A stretch of DNA of 62,770 nt. Origin: an uncultured Lachnospiraceae bacterium. Its GTDB lineage: Bacteria; Bacillota; Clostridia; Lachnospirales; Lachnospiraceae. The first letter of the stretch is position 1, and each line of letters opens with the position of its first letter. Below the pieces are notes generated by a model. That model did not search any database. It had not been told where the DNA came from and was given only the letters and a program-made list of their open reading frames with translations. Both the position numbers and the translations under genes were made by a program. The stretch spans positions 1 through 62,770 of the forward strand of contig CANPZE010000014.1 in the NCBI GenBank assembly GCA_947589315.1. The letters are read 5' to 3'. This document shows, piece after piece, positions 1-8,898 of this stretch.

Positions 1-13
1 CGGGGGCGGGTGG

Positions 14-70
14 CACGGCGTAGCCGTGACAGGTGGGGGAGCTTCTCGTCATTTCGAGGCGAAGCCGAGA
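14..70. repeat. Dispersed palindromic repeat pair at window edge
   Basis: Two adjacent hairpin units. Unit 1 (14-28) is a perfect 6-bp stem, CACGGC / GCCGTG, around GTA. Unit 2 (about 51-73) pairs ATTTC..GGC with GCC..GAAAT around GAA, with a tandem G-A mismatch inside the stem. The second unit resembles short intergenic palindromes scattered in many gut bacterial genomes (from memory, not searched). It touches the 3' end of the first gene, and window edges often fall in such repeats. Confidence 0.55.
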
Positions 71-76
71 AATCTC

Positions 77-1186
77 TTACCCCCCCCCCAAAAAAACATT
101 ATTTTGAATAAAATCATCTACATCTGCTACATATGACAAAACTGAAAAATCCTCTGCTCTCTTTTTTGCTTTTTCTCGTATTAAAAGATTCTTTTCATTT
201 TCATAATTCAAAGCTACATCTTTAATGATCATTGCTAACTCTTCCGGAGCATCAACCGAAACCAAATAACCATTTTCTCCGTCCTGAATAATTTCAGGAA
301 TGCCCCCGACTTTTGAACATATACATGTCAGTCCCGATGCCATCGCCTCAACGACTGTAATTCCAAAGCCTTCCTGTAATGGTACATGAATAAATATATC
401 CGATTGACGTAATAAATCCTCTATGTCATGCCTCTCTCCAGCAAATATAACTCTATCAGCAATTCCAAGTTTCTTTGAAAGTGTATCAAGTTCATCTTTA
501 TATGCCCCTGTACCTACAATAACAAATTTATAATCCAGTTCATCCGACAGCATAGAAAGAGCCTGCAACGTAATCTGGACACGCTTTTCTTCTACAAGCC
601 GCCCAACATATATAATTTGTATACATTTTTCTTTAAATTTCGTTTTACAGCCAAACCTATCAATGTTTACACCATTATAAACTACTGTAACATGATTTCG
701 TGGTGTTTTAAAAATGTTCACAACACTTTCTTTCACAGATTCAGAAACAGCTATCACTCGGTCAGACTTAGACAGTGACCATTTCAAAATCTTTTTTTTC
801 ATAACTCTCTGAAACATTTTATCAGCATGAAACATATCTATTGCATTTGCATGCGCATATGCTATTGTTTTGATATTTAGATTGCTTTGTTTTAATAGCA
901 TCATACAAATATGCGCATAGATATCACTATGATGCGTGATTACCACATCAACCTTTTCCTTAACACATATATTTTCTGCTTTCCTGCACAATGCAAAAAT
1001 ATGCTTTTTTGAAGCGTTAAGGATATAAACCTTCTTTCCCATTTCCCTGATCTTTTCGGCATTATACCCTCCTCCCCAAAGAAAGAGAAATATATTTTCA
1101 TGTTTGGAAAAATCGGCATAATCACTGCACAACGCTTCAATTCCGCCTGTATCTCCTGCAGATAAGATATGTAAAACCTTTTTCAT
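77..1186 (-). CDS. Glycosyltransferase family 4 (GT-B fold)
   Basis: A 369-residue sugar transferase, the most distal gene of the left polysaccharide cluster seen here. The N-terminal acceptor domain carries the GDTGGIE glycine loop (residues 11-17). The C-terminal nucleotide-sugar domain starts near residue 190 (YVGRLVEEK) and contains the GT4 signature EGFGITVVE (E272 and E280), followed by a GGIPEII segment. It should act at the cytoplasmic face of the membrane, adding a sugar to a lipid-linked repeat unit; donor and acceptor cannot be told. It starts 4 nt downstream of the polymerase gene, so the two are co-transcribed. The last residues (FLGGG) are encoded by a G10 homopolymer (80-89) that runs into a dispersed palindromic repeat, so the true C-terminus may be altered or mis-assembled. 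The sequence is AT-rich. Confidence 0.88.
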   Translation of the reverse strand: MKKVLHILSAGDTGGIEALCSDYADFSKHENIFLFLWGGGYNAEKIREMGKKVYILNASKKHIFALCRKAENICVKEKVDVVITHHSDIYAHICMMLLKQSNLNIKTIAYAHANAIDMFHADKMFQRVMKKKILKWSLSKSDRVIAVSESVKESVVNIFKTPRNHVTVVYNGVNIDRFGCKTKFKEKCIQIIYVGRLVEEKRVQITLQALSMLSDELDYKFVIVGTGAYKDELDTLSKKLGIADRVIFAGERHDIEDLLRQSDIFIHVPLQEGFGITVVEAMASGLTCICSKVGGIPEIIQDGENGYLVSVDAPEELAMIIKDVALNYENEKNLLIREKAKKRAEDFSVLSYVADVDDFIQNNVFLGGG

Positions 1187-1190
1187 AAAC

Positions 1191-2405
1191 TCACCCCTTT
1201 ACATATTCATAGGAATTATCTTTGTCCACCAAATATAAAATCGGAATGACTGCATACACTAAACAACCCCACAAACTACCTGACCCAAATCCCAATCCAG
1301 ATACAGCCCAAGTAGCAAACAAATATATTGCGGCTGTCTTTGTACTATTGTTCTGTATCCGCATTATGATCTTAAAAAACAGTTTATACATAAATATTCC
1401 ATACAAAGCGCTGCCCAGGAAGCCTGTCTGTGCAATAATCTGTGGATAATAACTGTCCATCAAAAAATATGTATCATTTTTTCCCATCCCCCACCGATTC
1501 GAGAAACCATAGAGATAATACAAGTTTGAATACTGGTTAGCAGCTACCGCAGAACCATATGTTGCAAATCCTGAACCTATTGGCAAATACTTCCATGCCG
1601 TGATAATTGAATAATAAAACAACAAATACCTGGGGGCTTCATCGTTCAGCAGATAGCCTGTAATTTCATTCCTGCCAACCCAGAGACATAATGGTATGAT
1701 AATTAACAGATAGTACCAATGGAATTTCTTTTTCTTCTCCATAAAAAAGTAAACTGCCGCATATCCAACAATTGAGAGTATCCCTAACCCAGATTCGCTC
1801 CTGAGTATTACAATCAAACTTAAAACATAATAAAACAAACGATTGTTTTTAGGATTGCTTACAATGATCGTAAGACATACTATGGTTACATCAGCAACAG
1901 CGCCTGTGAATCCTGTATAGAATTCAAACTCGCCTACGGAATTTAGCATATCTCTGATTATTTCAATATTATTTTCTAATTTTAGCAAAGACAATATAGC
2001 CGCTGTTGCCAAAATAATAATTGCAAGCTTTGATATTCCCGTCAAAATCCGATATATTTTTTTTGCCTGTATACTATTTACAGATATTATTATGTACATT
2101 AACAAAATATATGGTTTAAGAAACATAAAAGCATCTGTTAATGCAAATACCAAATTCTTTTGGACATTGTATATATAATTCCCCATTAAACCAATCAGAA
2201 TAAGCAAAAAAAACCAAATATAAAATTTAAAGACTTTCTTTTTTAAAAAAAGAGAAATCACAAAAAGCACAAGAACAACTGCGCAAAATACATCATCGAC
2301 ATAATTTATCCAAGTTGGCAACACTGTATTAAATAAAAGTGTTAAAAGCATCAAACTGATTCCCAAAACAAGGAAAACCGAATTTACTTTATATTTCATA
2401 ATCAA
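1191..2405 (-). CDS. Wzy-like polysaccharide polymerase, multi-pass membrane protein
   Basis: A 404-residue, strongly hydrophobic protein with about ten predicted membrane segments and a larger extracytoplasmic loop around residues 230-320 (rich in Tyr, Gly and Ser), the layout of O-antigen/capsule polymerases. Such proteins join lipid-linked repeat units on the outer face of the membrane. Sequence conservation in this family is low, so the call rests on topology and on the surrounding glycosyltransferase operon; an O-antigen ligase is the main alternative. Its start overlaps the preceding glycosyltransferase gene by 17 nt, indicating translational coupling. The first ATG (2405) or the third codon (2399) could serve as start. 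The gene is very AT-rich, and the right cluster carries a second, unrelated-looking polymerase at 21064-22329. Confidence 0.75.
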   Translation of the reverse strand: MIMKYKVNSVFLVLGISLMLLTLLFNTVLPTWINYVDDVFCAVVLVLFVISLFLKKKVFKFYIWFFLLILIGLMGNYIYNVQKNLVFALTDAFMFLKPYILLMYIIISVNSIQAKKIYRILTGISKLAIIILATAAILSLLKLENNIEIIRDMLNSVGEFEFYTGFTGAVADVTIVCLTIIVSNPKNNRLFYYVLSLIVILRSESGLGILSIVGYAAVYFFMEKKKKFHWYYLLIIIPLCLWVGRNEITGYLLNDEAPRYLLFYYSIITAWKYLPIGSGFATYGSAVAANQYSNLYYLYGFSNRWGMGKNDTYFLMDSYYPQIIAQTGFLGSALYGIFMYKLFFKIIMRIQNNSTKTAAIYLFATWAVSGLGFGSGSLWGCLVYAVIPILYLVDKDNSYEYVKG

Positions 2406-3402
2406 ATACTCCTGTTATCAATTTTCCAATATCCTCTCCAAGAGAATATTCACTAAAGTTTTCTACATATGATTTTCTGGCATTGTTAGCTATTGTACTA
2501 TAGCAATCTTCATCTTGTAATCTGAGGACCGCCTGTTCTAACTCATAATTATTCTTATTGATAATATAGGCATTATAACCAGATTGAATATAATCATGTA
2601 CTGTATCATTCTCTGTCACTATGACAGGTTTGGACAGCATCATGGCCTGCAAAAAACTCAGACTGCCAGATGAAATGTGTGCATCATCAAGCGGTATAAC
2701 CACCGCATAACAATCCGCCAGCATTTGCATATAGTCAGTTCCAAAACAATTTTTTAAACAGGTAATACCATCTTTCTCCGGCTCTCTGTATGAATCGCTG
2801 ATAACGATCATATTACCCCATTCTTTTTTCCACGCTCTTTGCAGGAAAGAATAATCGCGATTGCTTCTCCCTACAGATAACCAATATTTTTTCCCATCCG
2901 GCTTATGTGCAAGTTTCCCTGAAAAATCCGGCACGCCTATTCTTGTACAATGAAATATCCTTTCATCTATGCCCAGCAGTTCGGCATAATATCTTTTCTC
3001 ACTATCAGACAGTACAATCAATTTCTTTATATATCCGGAGGTAACAATATAATGAATAAACCAATTGTAAAGTGATATTTTCTTAGGCTTATAAATAAAG
3101 TTCATAATATAAATATCCGGAAAATCCCTTACTTTAAACAATCGGCAATAAAATGCCACTATCAATCCGTAAAATTGCTGCCAGGCTATAACTTTCTGAA
3201 ATTTCTTTCGCTTTAAAAAAATTGAGAAAGAAAACAAAAAATATTTAATATATCTCAAAATCACTTTAAAGAGGCTTCCCTCTTGCTGATTTGACACCTT
3301 GCACAGGATCCCCCATTTTTCCCCTGTGATCTTTTCCATGGCAACTTTGTAGTCCCATTGTTGATCTACTATTCCATCTACCAAGATTACATTTTTTAGC
3401 AT
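2389..3402 (-). CDS. Glycosyltransferase, GT4-like
   Basis: A 337-residue protein with GT-B features. A second Rossmann-like domain starts near residue 170 (KYWLSVGRSNRDYSFL). A GT4-like segment near residues 255-290 (SSGSLSFLQAMMLSKPV) precedes a region resembling the family's glycine/nucleotide site. The usual EGFGxxxxE motif is degenerate: the Ser-Gly-Ser stretch and Gln replace the first glutamate region, which suggests a divergent GT4 member. It probably transfers one sugar during repeat-unit assembly. It overlaps the epimerase gene by 7 nt and the polymerase gene by 17 nt, placing it in the middle of a tightly coupled operon. AT-rich. Confidence 0.78.
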   Translation of the reverse strand: MLKNVILVDGIVDQQWDYKVAMEKITGEKWGILCKVSNQQEGSLFKVILRYIKYFLFSFSIFLKRKKFQKVIAWQQFYGLIVAFYCRLFKVRDFPDIYIMNFIYKPKKISLYNWFIHYIVTSGYIKKLIVLSDSEKRYYAELLGIDERIFHCTRIGVPDFSGKLAHKPDGKKYWLSVGRSNRDYSFLQRAWKKEWGNMIVISDSYREPEKDGITCLKNCFGTDYMQMLADCYAVVIPLDDAHISSGSLSFLQAMMLSKPVIVTENDTVHDYIQSGYNAYIINKNNYELEQAVLRLQDEDCYSTIANNARKSYVENFSEYSLGEDIGKLITGVFDYEI

Positions 3403-4229
3403 TTGCTTTCACCTAATATTCTCTGAATTTTTTGATCATTTCCCCATATAGCCTTTGAATCATAAGACCTATCCGGAAACGCCCCATATTCTAATCTGAT
3501 TTTATAATGATTTTCTTGAATAAAGCGTTCTACGCGGTCTGCCAGTTTTTCCGGTCTTCCGGAACAGATGTTGATGATTCCATGTTCTGATCTTTGATTC
3601 ACTGTACAGGCCACTTGTCTGCAAAAATCTTCGTAATCTATAAAGTCATATTGATTCTGTCCCCATGTAAATGGAAATTCCTCTTTTCCTTCCCTTTCCG
3701 CCAATGTGATCTTGGAAAAAATAGAATTTCCATGCCCCGAATTTCCTACTATGTAATATCCCCTAAGCCATTGAAATACAATATCGTTTTGCTCACATAT
3801 CATCTGCGTTAGATCACGCAGAGCATTTTTCCCAATACCATAAGGAGTAACAGGATGGCATGGCGTGCTTTCATCAACACTGCCTTCCCAAAAACCGATT
3901 TCATGCATGCTGCCCATAACCGCAATCTGTGATATCCCACCAGCAGCCATTTTCTTTACAAAGGAAAAATGCTTTGGTAAATCTTCTATATGGGCATCTG
4001 AATAATGGACAAACCCTTCTCTCCAGGCCAGATGTAACAAAATATCCGGTTCTCCCAGTTCTTCATATGGATTTTTCATTTCAAAAATATCGCCATTGAT
4101 CCTTTCTGCGCGGCAATCTACAAAATCTGTCTGCAAATCTGTTGCAATTACTTCTCTTCCAGATTCCAATATACTTGATACAATCCCCTGGCCCAGATAT
4201 CCATTAGCGCCTGTTACTAATATTTTCAT
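3396..4229 (-). CDS. NAD(P)-dependent sugar epimerase/dehydratase (extended SDR)
   Basis: A 277-residue short-chain dehydrogenase of the extended type. It has the NAD-binding GANGYLG loop (residues 7-13), the active-site serine in MGSMHEIG (S107) and the YxxxK pair Y130/K134 (PYGIGK). Such enzymes epimerise, dehydrate or reduce nucleotide sugars. At about 280 residues it is shorter than GalE-type epimerases (about 330), so it may be a reductase or 4-keto-sugar reductase. The substrate cannot be assigned. It overlaps the upstream hexapeptide acetyltransferase gene by 26 nt and the downstream glycosyltransferase by 7 nt. A joint role with the acetyltransferase in making an acetylated sugar is an inference from position. 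Confidence 0.85.
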   Translation of the reverse strand: MKILVTGANGYLGQGIVSSILESGREVIATDLQTDFVDCRAERINGDIFEMKNPYEELGEPDILLHLAWREGFVHYSDAHIEDLPKHFSFVKKMAAGGISQIAVMGSMHEIGFWEGSVDESTPCHPVTPYGIGKNALRDLTQMICEQNDIVFQWLRGYYIVGNSGHGNSIFSKITLAEREGKEEFPFTWGQNQYDFIDYEDFCRQVACTVNQRSEHGIINICSGRPEKLADRVERFIQENHYKIRLEYGAFPDRSYDSKAIWGNDQKIQRILGESKC

Positions 4230-4827
4230 CTTGCTCTACCTCTGCTTTTTTCCATTTCTTTTCTATATAGTCAAATTTCTTGATCACTCTTGCAGGGTTT
4301 CCCACTGCAATGCTATCCGCAGGTACACTCTTTGTGACAACGCTCCCTGCTCCGATTACCGCATTATCTCCAATAGATACTCCCGGCATAATAATCGCTT
4401 TTTCCCCTATCCAACAATTTTTTCCTATATTAACAGTTTTTACATCCAACTTCTGCGCTTCATAACGTATCCCCAAAGATGGGTCCATGCCGTGGTTTTC
4501 ATCTATTATCGTGCAATAACTTGCAAATAGGCAATCATCGCCTATGTTGACCTCATTGCAGCATAAAATCGTACTATGTCTACCGAGGCATACATTGTTT
4601 CCTATCCTGATTTTGGGAGTAAACTTTTCTCCGGAAATCCACTCAAAGCATTCAATCCTGCTATAAGGATAAATTCTGGCGTTATCCCCCAGAATAATAT
4701 ATTTCCCCCCTGATATCTTTACATGCTCTCGGATAAAAGCTCCCCGGCCAAATTTAACTTTCTTTCGGAAGAATGAATTACCAAAATATAGTTTCACACT
4801 GATAGCTTTTATCCAATTTTTAACCAT
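4204..4827 (-). CDS. Hexapeptide-repeat (LbH) acyltransferase
   Basis: A 207-residue protein whose length is dominated by imperfect hexapeptide repeats (I/V-G-x-x-x-x pattern from about residue 25 to 190), which form a left-handed beta-helix trimer. The likely catalytic histidine lies in DENHG, and the C-terminal [20 protein letters not shown] stretch is typical of maltose/galactoside O-acetyltransferase relatives. These enzymes use acetyl-CoA to acetylate a sugar hydroxyl or amino group, here probably a precursor or lipid-linked sugar in the cytoplasm. It overlaps the epimerase gene by 26 nt. The acceptor is unknown. It is distinct from the integral-membrane acyltransferase at 12531-13532, so the glycan may carry two acyl modifications. 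Confidence 0.88.
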   Translation of the reverse strand: MVKNWIKAISVKLYFGNSFFRKKVKFGRGAFIREHVKISGGKYIILGDNARIYPYSRIECFEWISGEKFTPKIRIGNNVCLGRHSTILCCNEVNIGDDCLFASYCTIIDENHGMDPSLGIRYEAQKLDVKTVNIGKNCWIGEKAIIMPGVSIGDNAVIGAGSVVTKSVPADSIAVGNPARVIKKFDYIEKKWKKAEVEQDENISNRR

Positions 4828-4870
4828 CTTCTGCCCTCCATGAACACCTTTAAATAATAATATATCTCAA

Positions 4871-5800
4871 TTACAGCTTAAGTTTTTCCCCATAGATCAA
4901 ATCCCACTTCTCCGGCTCAAAGGTATCGAATCCTGATCCATGGTGCAAGGTAATCTCACCATAATACAATCTGCCATCCACATCATAAAAATCCACGCGG
5001 ACATAACGCATCCCTTTGGCAATCTCGGAGCCGATCCGTACCATCTCTGGGAACGTCTCAGGCGCAGAAATGGGCTTGCCGACAGTTTTTCCATGATCCT
5101 TCCGTTCGACCCATTCCATATCCATCTGCTGCCAATCGCGCGAATAAATGTTCCTATAATTCTTCCCTTCCCGGTCGATAGAGCAGTAAATAAACTGCAA
5201 TTCCCCATTGATAAAGTGAAGCTTATAATCGTTAGGAATATGCCCATTTTTATCTAGCAACAGGCGCTCTATCATAATGCAGGGGCGAATATTTTTGTAC
5301 TGCCACTCCTGAGTTTTGATATAATAATTCCCCACCATCCAACGATGGCATTCGCTTCTTAATTTCCTGATGTCAACAGCAGCCTTGTCATGGATGATCT
5401 GATAGCATCCGGATCCTGTATTACATTTTACAATGCACGGCGCATCTGGCAGAACATCCATTGTGATATCGCGCCAGTCTTCCGTTTTATACAGCAATGG
5501 GACCAGCCCCTCTTCACCAAACTGTTTCCAGTATTCTCTGACAGCCAGTTTATCGGCCAATGTCGTGTAAAATGGATCATGGTCGTTCAGTTTGAGCCAT
5601 TGTATTTTTTCATTCAATGTCTGTGGATGTTCCATGTCAATTTCCCGGCCAAAGGTTCTTTTAAACTTCCTGCGCGTCTCCATCATATCCCACTTACTTC
5701 CCAGCAAATGTGACGGAAGTCCAAATCGCAGCATATAGTATAGGCTGTAGGTTATATAATTGTGCTTTATCCACCCTTTAACTTTAGCCTTTATCCCCAT
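4871..5800 (-). CDS. TupA-like ATP-grasp protein
   Basis: A 309-residue protein of the TupA-like ATP-grasp type, often mis-annotated as a glycosyltransferase. Recognisable blocks are the N-terminal RxxFGRxIDxxxPQTLNEKIQWLK region (about residues 45-70), DKLAVREY (about 83-90), PCIVKCNTGSG (nucleotide-binding region), IMIERLL, and the metal-binding end segment RVDFYDVDGRLYYGEIT. TupA relatives are thought to form amide or peptide bonds on polysaccharides, attaching amino acids, although the exact reaction is known for few members. Its start overlaps the HAD gene by 10 nt, and the aminotransferase precedes that. Together these three may build and attach an amino-containing substituent (inference). 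Confidence 0.85.
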   Translation of the reverse strand: MGIKAKVKGWIKHNYITYSLYYMLRFGLPSHLLGSKWDMMETRRKFKRTFGREIDMEHPQTLNEKIQWLKLNDHDPFYTTLADKLAVREYWKQFGEEGLVPLLYKTEDWRDITMDVLPDAPCIVKCNTGSGCYQIIHDKAAVDIRKLRSECHRWMVGNYYIKTQEWQYKNIRPCIMIERLLLDKNGHIPNDYKLHFINGELQFIYCSIDREGKNYRNIYSRDWQQMDMEWVERKDHGKTVGKPISAPETFPEMVRIGSEIAKGMRYVRVDFYDVDGRLYYGEITLHHGSGFDTFEPEKWDLIYGEKLKL

Positions 5801-6453
5801 ATGATCTCCTCCATTTCATTTGTCACCCAACTTTGATGTTCCCGCCTTGATATAACAATTTTCCGGTCACATATGGACAGCATTGGCCGATCGCTCACAC
5901 TATCACTCACACCTACTGCGCAGTTACCGCTCAAGCCCTCCCCGGCCATCCACTCTCGGACACGCACAAGCTTTTCGTTGCCCATACAGTCAGTTTTTAG
6001 TCTCCCTGTACATATGCTTTCAACAAATTCAAGCTCCGCAGACATAATGTGATCTATACAAAATGCCTTTGCAAAACAATTGATATATAGATTACAGCCG
6101 CCACTGACAATTACAAGTTCGCATCCCTGGGCTTTTAACTCACGGAGAAGCTCCAAAGTTTGTGGGATAAGATGCGGTTGGATACACTCTGTATAATATG
6201 ATGCAGCAAGCAGCTCCAATTTCTCCTGTGACAATCCCTTCATTTGTGCAACGATCAAATTTTTGTATACATAGACATTTCTTCCCAGCTTGCTGAACAG
6301 CCAGGTAAACAATCGGCAGACCATTTTAACAAACGATGTGCAAATCAGCCGATATCGGGTTTGTCGCTCGTGCTGCAGCACATATTCAATAAATGGATCA
6401 AACGTCTGATAATCCACAATTGTCTCACAGAAATCAATCAACGCAATTTTCAT
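5791..6453 (-). CDS. HAD-superfamily hydrolase (phosphoserine-phosphatase-like)
   Basis: A 220-residue HAD protein. Motif I is D7-F-C9-E-T11: the second aspartate of the canonical DxDxT, the general acid/base, is replaced by cysteine. Motif II is the serine in VIVSGG (about residue 110), followed by a lysine near 145, and motif IV is GVSDSVSDRPML (about 180-190) with the metal-binding aspartates. A helical cap of the HAD-IB type lies between motifs I and II. The nucleophile and metal sites are intact, so phosphotransfer or slow hydrolysis is possible, but a normal phosphatase would usually keep the missing Asp. The gene abuts the aminotransferase stop (one shared base) and overlaps the TupA-like gene, so these three are coupled. 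Confidence 0.85.
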   Translation of the reverse strand: MKIALIDFCETIVDYQTFDPFIEYVLQHERQTRYRLICTSFVKMVCRLFTWLFSKLGRNVYVYKNLIVAQMKGLSQEKLELLAASYYTECIQPHLIPQTLELLRELKAQGCELVIVSGGCNLYINCFAKAFCIDHIMSAELEFVESICTGRLKTDCMGNEKLVRVREWMAGEGLSGNCAVGVSDSVSDRPMLSICDRKIVISRREHQSWVTNEMEEIIWG

Positions 6454-7568
6454 TACGGTTGCTCTCCTTTAAAATAGCTCTTAATTGCGCAAGTCACCCT
6501 TTCCATTTGTTCACGCGTTCCAATGGTCACGCGGAAACAGTTGCTGCGAAAATATTCTGTCTGAGAAAGGTCACGCACATAGATATCCCTTGCAAGCAGA
6601 TGCTCTATAAGCTGCGGTTTATCCTGCATATCATTCAGGCACAGCAGCGCAAAATTCCCCACACCGCTTATGCAACGCAAATAATCGCTGAGTTCTGACA
6701 TTTCCTCCGCAAATTGTTTGGCCGCAAGACAAACCTCACCGACATATGCACGCATATAGGGAATATCGCTAAGCACGCCGGCAGCCGCCTCCTGGGCAAA
6801 GGTTGTAATGTTCTTTGGATTCCGAATGTTTGAAATATACTCAATGTTATCTTTTGACGCAATGAGATATCCAAAACGGAAATTCGCCAGTGCAAACGCT
6901 TTTGACATCGTCCGGGATATCAGCAGATTTTCATATCGAAGTACAAGTTCTTTGGCAGAAATTCCAGAGAACTCTGCATATGCCTCATCAATCAAAAACA
7001 ACACCTGTGGAAATCTATTAAGCAGCACTTCAATAAACTCTATGGAATGGAGTGTCCCGGTTGGATTGTTCGGATTGCAAATATACACCAATGAGGGTTC
7101 GACATCTTCAATACGGCTTATAAATTCCTCGCCATTGAATTCAAATGTTTCGTCAATATTGAAGAAATAAATTTCCGCCCCACAGACCTCTGCTGTCAGC
7201 CGAAAATTATCATAGGTCGGCCCTAACAGTAACACCGGATCGCCGACCGTAATATACAACTTTGCAATATACTCATGTAAGCTGTCCGAACTGGCAAAAT
7301 ACTGAATATTTTCCTTTTGTAAGCCAACATATTCCGATAACAATTCTAATAGCTCCTCGTTATATGTAGACGGATACAGATTATAAAACGAACCATCGTC
7401 AATCAGCTTTTTCAACCGTTCCCCTACCTTAGGTGAAGGTGGGATCGTTGCTTCATTCCAATCAAGTTTTAATATTCTCGCACGTTCCTCCGCATCAGCC
7501 ATCCATATCCTATGCGAAGCTAACTTATATGGTATAAAATTCCGAAGATATTTATTAATGTATTTCAT
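6453..7568 (-). CDS. Aminotransferase class I/II, HisC/CobD-like
   Basis: A 371-residue fold-type I PLP enzyme. It shows NPNNPTG (residues 165-171), the PLP-contacting D194 (IDEAY), and the Schiff-base lysine K223 in SRTMSKAFALANFRFGY. The sequence resembles histidinol-phosphate aminotransferases and CobD-type decarboxylases. No his or cob genes are nearby, so a biosynthetic role for histidine or cobalamin is unlikely. Inside a polysaccharide operon and coupled to a HAD protein and an ATP-grasp enzyme, it more plausibly makes an amino-alcohol or amino-acid-like substituent from a phosphorylated precursor (inference). Residue data do not separate aminotransferase from decarboxylase activity. 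It lies 32 nt after the preceding glycosyltransferase gene. Confidence 0.85.
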   Translation of the reverse strand: MKYINKYLRNFIPYKLASHRIWMADAEERARILKLDWNEATIPPSPKVGERLKKLIDDGSFYNLYPSTYNEELLELLSEYVGLQKENIQYFASSDSLHEYIAKLYITVGDPVLLLGPTYDNFRLTAEVCGAEIYFFNIDETFEFNGEEFISRIEDVEPSLVYICNPNNPTGTLHSIEFIEVLLNRFPQVLFLIDEAYAEFSGISAKELVLRYENLLISRTMSKAFALANFRFGYLIASKDNIEYISNIRNPKNITTFAQEAAAGVLSDIPYMRAYVGEVCLAAKQFAEEMSELSDYLRCISGVGNFALLCLNDMQDKPQLIEHLLARDIYVRDLSQTEYFRSNCFRVTIGTREQMERVTCAIKSYFKGEQP

Positions 7569-7600
7569 TGTTTTGTCTCCTTTTCAGGTGTCCATTTAAG

Positions 7601-8854
7601 TTATTGCTTCACTTGCGCTACAGACTGAAATACTGCCATGAGCGCTTCATAATGTTTTTCAGCCATAAATTTCTCCTCGAACCGACAATAGCTGTTATTT
7701 CCCATTTCCCGTACCCGGTCAGCGCTGTCCAACAAACGGATTTTTTCTGCAAGCTCTTCTGCGCTGCCCGGCTCAAATAAATATCCGTTATGCCCATCAA
7801 CAATTAACTCCGGCAAACTTCCAATATTGCTCGCAAGAACCGGCTTTGCATACTTAAAGGATTCAAGAGCCGTATTGGGCAGATTGTCATACCAGATAGA
7901 TGGTATTATTGTAAACCGGGCGTTCCGGATGATCTGCTCCAGCTCCCCGCCACTTTTAAAACCTACAAATTCTATATTTTTCAAATGATGTTCTTTTACA
8001 TATTCTTTCAGGCGCAGCGCCTCGTCTGTTGTATCGTCTCCCATTATCTTTACTCTATGATCCGGCAGTTCCTCATAGGCCCTTACTACAACATCCACAC
8101 CCTTTTCTTCTGTTATGCGCCCAAAATACAGCCCATACCCATCATCGTTTCCCGCTTCGCAATCAGCCGCCCGCTCTGTCGTAAATGTCGGTATGCAATG
8201 AAGCTTCTCTTTGGGAAAGCCATTATCTGCAAGCTTATTTTCCAAAAAATGCGATGGCGTTATAAAGGCATCCACATCATCATAAATCTTTATCATTCGA
8301 TGCAGCTTCATAGATAAAACCCGTATCATTGACGCAAACAGCGATCCCTTTACACATCGGTTCCTTATGCAGCTCGCATAACCATTTACAAGGCAATCCT
8401 CGCATATCTTCTTATTGCGCAGAAAATCAAATCTCGGACAGAGCAAAAAATAATCGGACAGCCTCAGCACTACTGGCACGCCAAGTTCTTTTGCCCCTCT
8501 TATAACACTGGGCGATAATTTGTTCACGTAATGAAGGATATAGACCAAATCCGGCTTTATATCCCGTATTTCTCGCTGTATTGCCCTCTTTACCTCCAGC
8601 GAATAACAGCTCCGTGTTATCATCTTCCATATGGACTTAGGTGTTTTCTTTACCTCATCAAAATAAGTAGCGTTCCTTCCGCCTATCGGCTCCACAAAAT
8701 ACTTTGAATATTCTGTCTCAACATTCCGGTTTGAATGAACAGAAAACGGGATCACCTCATGTCCCTTTTCCTCCAGAACCCTTTTAATGTTAAACATATA
8801 TTTTTCCGGTCCCCCGGAAATAAAATACCGGTAATTTACAAGCAGTATCTTCAT
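7601..8854 (-). CDS. Glycosyltransferase family 4 with cysteine cluster
   Basis: A 417-residue GT-B enzyme. The N-terminal glycine loop is FISGGPEKYM (residues 11-20). The C-terminal donor domain begins with YGLYFGRITEEKGVDVVV, and the GT4 motif region includes IPSIWYDNLPNTALESFKYAKPV with a further GSLPELI. Between the domains is a cysteine cluster (C139, C151, C154, C162, C167), a pattern seen in a subgroup of bacterial GT4 enzymes and likely a structural zinc site. It transfers a sugar to the growing lipid-linked unit; the sugar is unknown. Gaps to the neighbours are 44 nt and 32 nt. Confidence 0.88.
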   Translation of the reverse strand: MKILLVNYRYFISGGPEKYMFNIKRVLEEKGHEVIPFSVHSNRNVETEYSKYFVEPIGGRNATYFDEVKKTPKSIWKMITRSCYSLEVKRAIQREIRDIKPDLVYILHYVNKLSPSVIRGAKELGVPVVLRLSDYFLLCPRFDFLRNKKICEDCLVNGYASCIRNRCVKGSLFASMIRVLSMKLHRMIKIYDDVDAFITPSHFLENKLADNGFPKEKLHCIPTFTTERAADCEAGNDDGYGLYFGRITEEKGVDVVVRAYEELPDHRVKIMGDDTTDEALRLKEYVKEHHLKNIEFVGFKSGGELEQIIRNARFTIIPSIWYDNLPNTALESFKYAKPVLASNIGSLPELIVDGHNGYLFEPGSAEELAEKIRLLDSADRVREMGNNSYCRFEEKFMAEKHYEALMAVFQSVAQVKQ

Positions 8855-8898
8855 TTTCGGCTCCTCTCACACAGCAGACTGTTCATTTTCTTTACTTT

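Noticed and set aside
6330-6356. GCCGATAT inside the HAD gene as a sigma-28 -10
   Set aside because: No TAAA at the right spacing and located in coding sequence.
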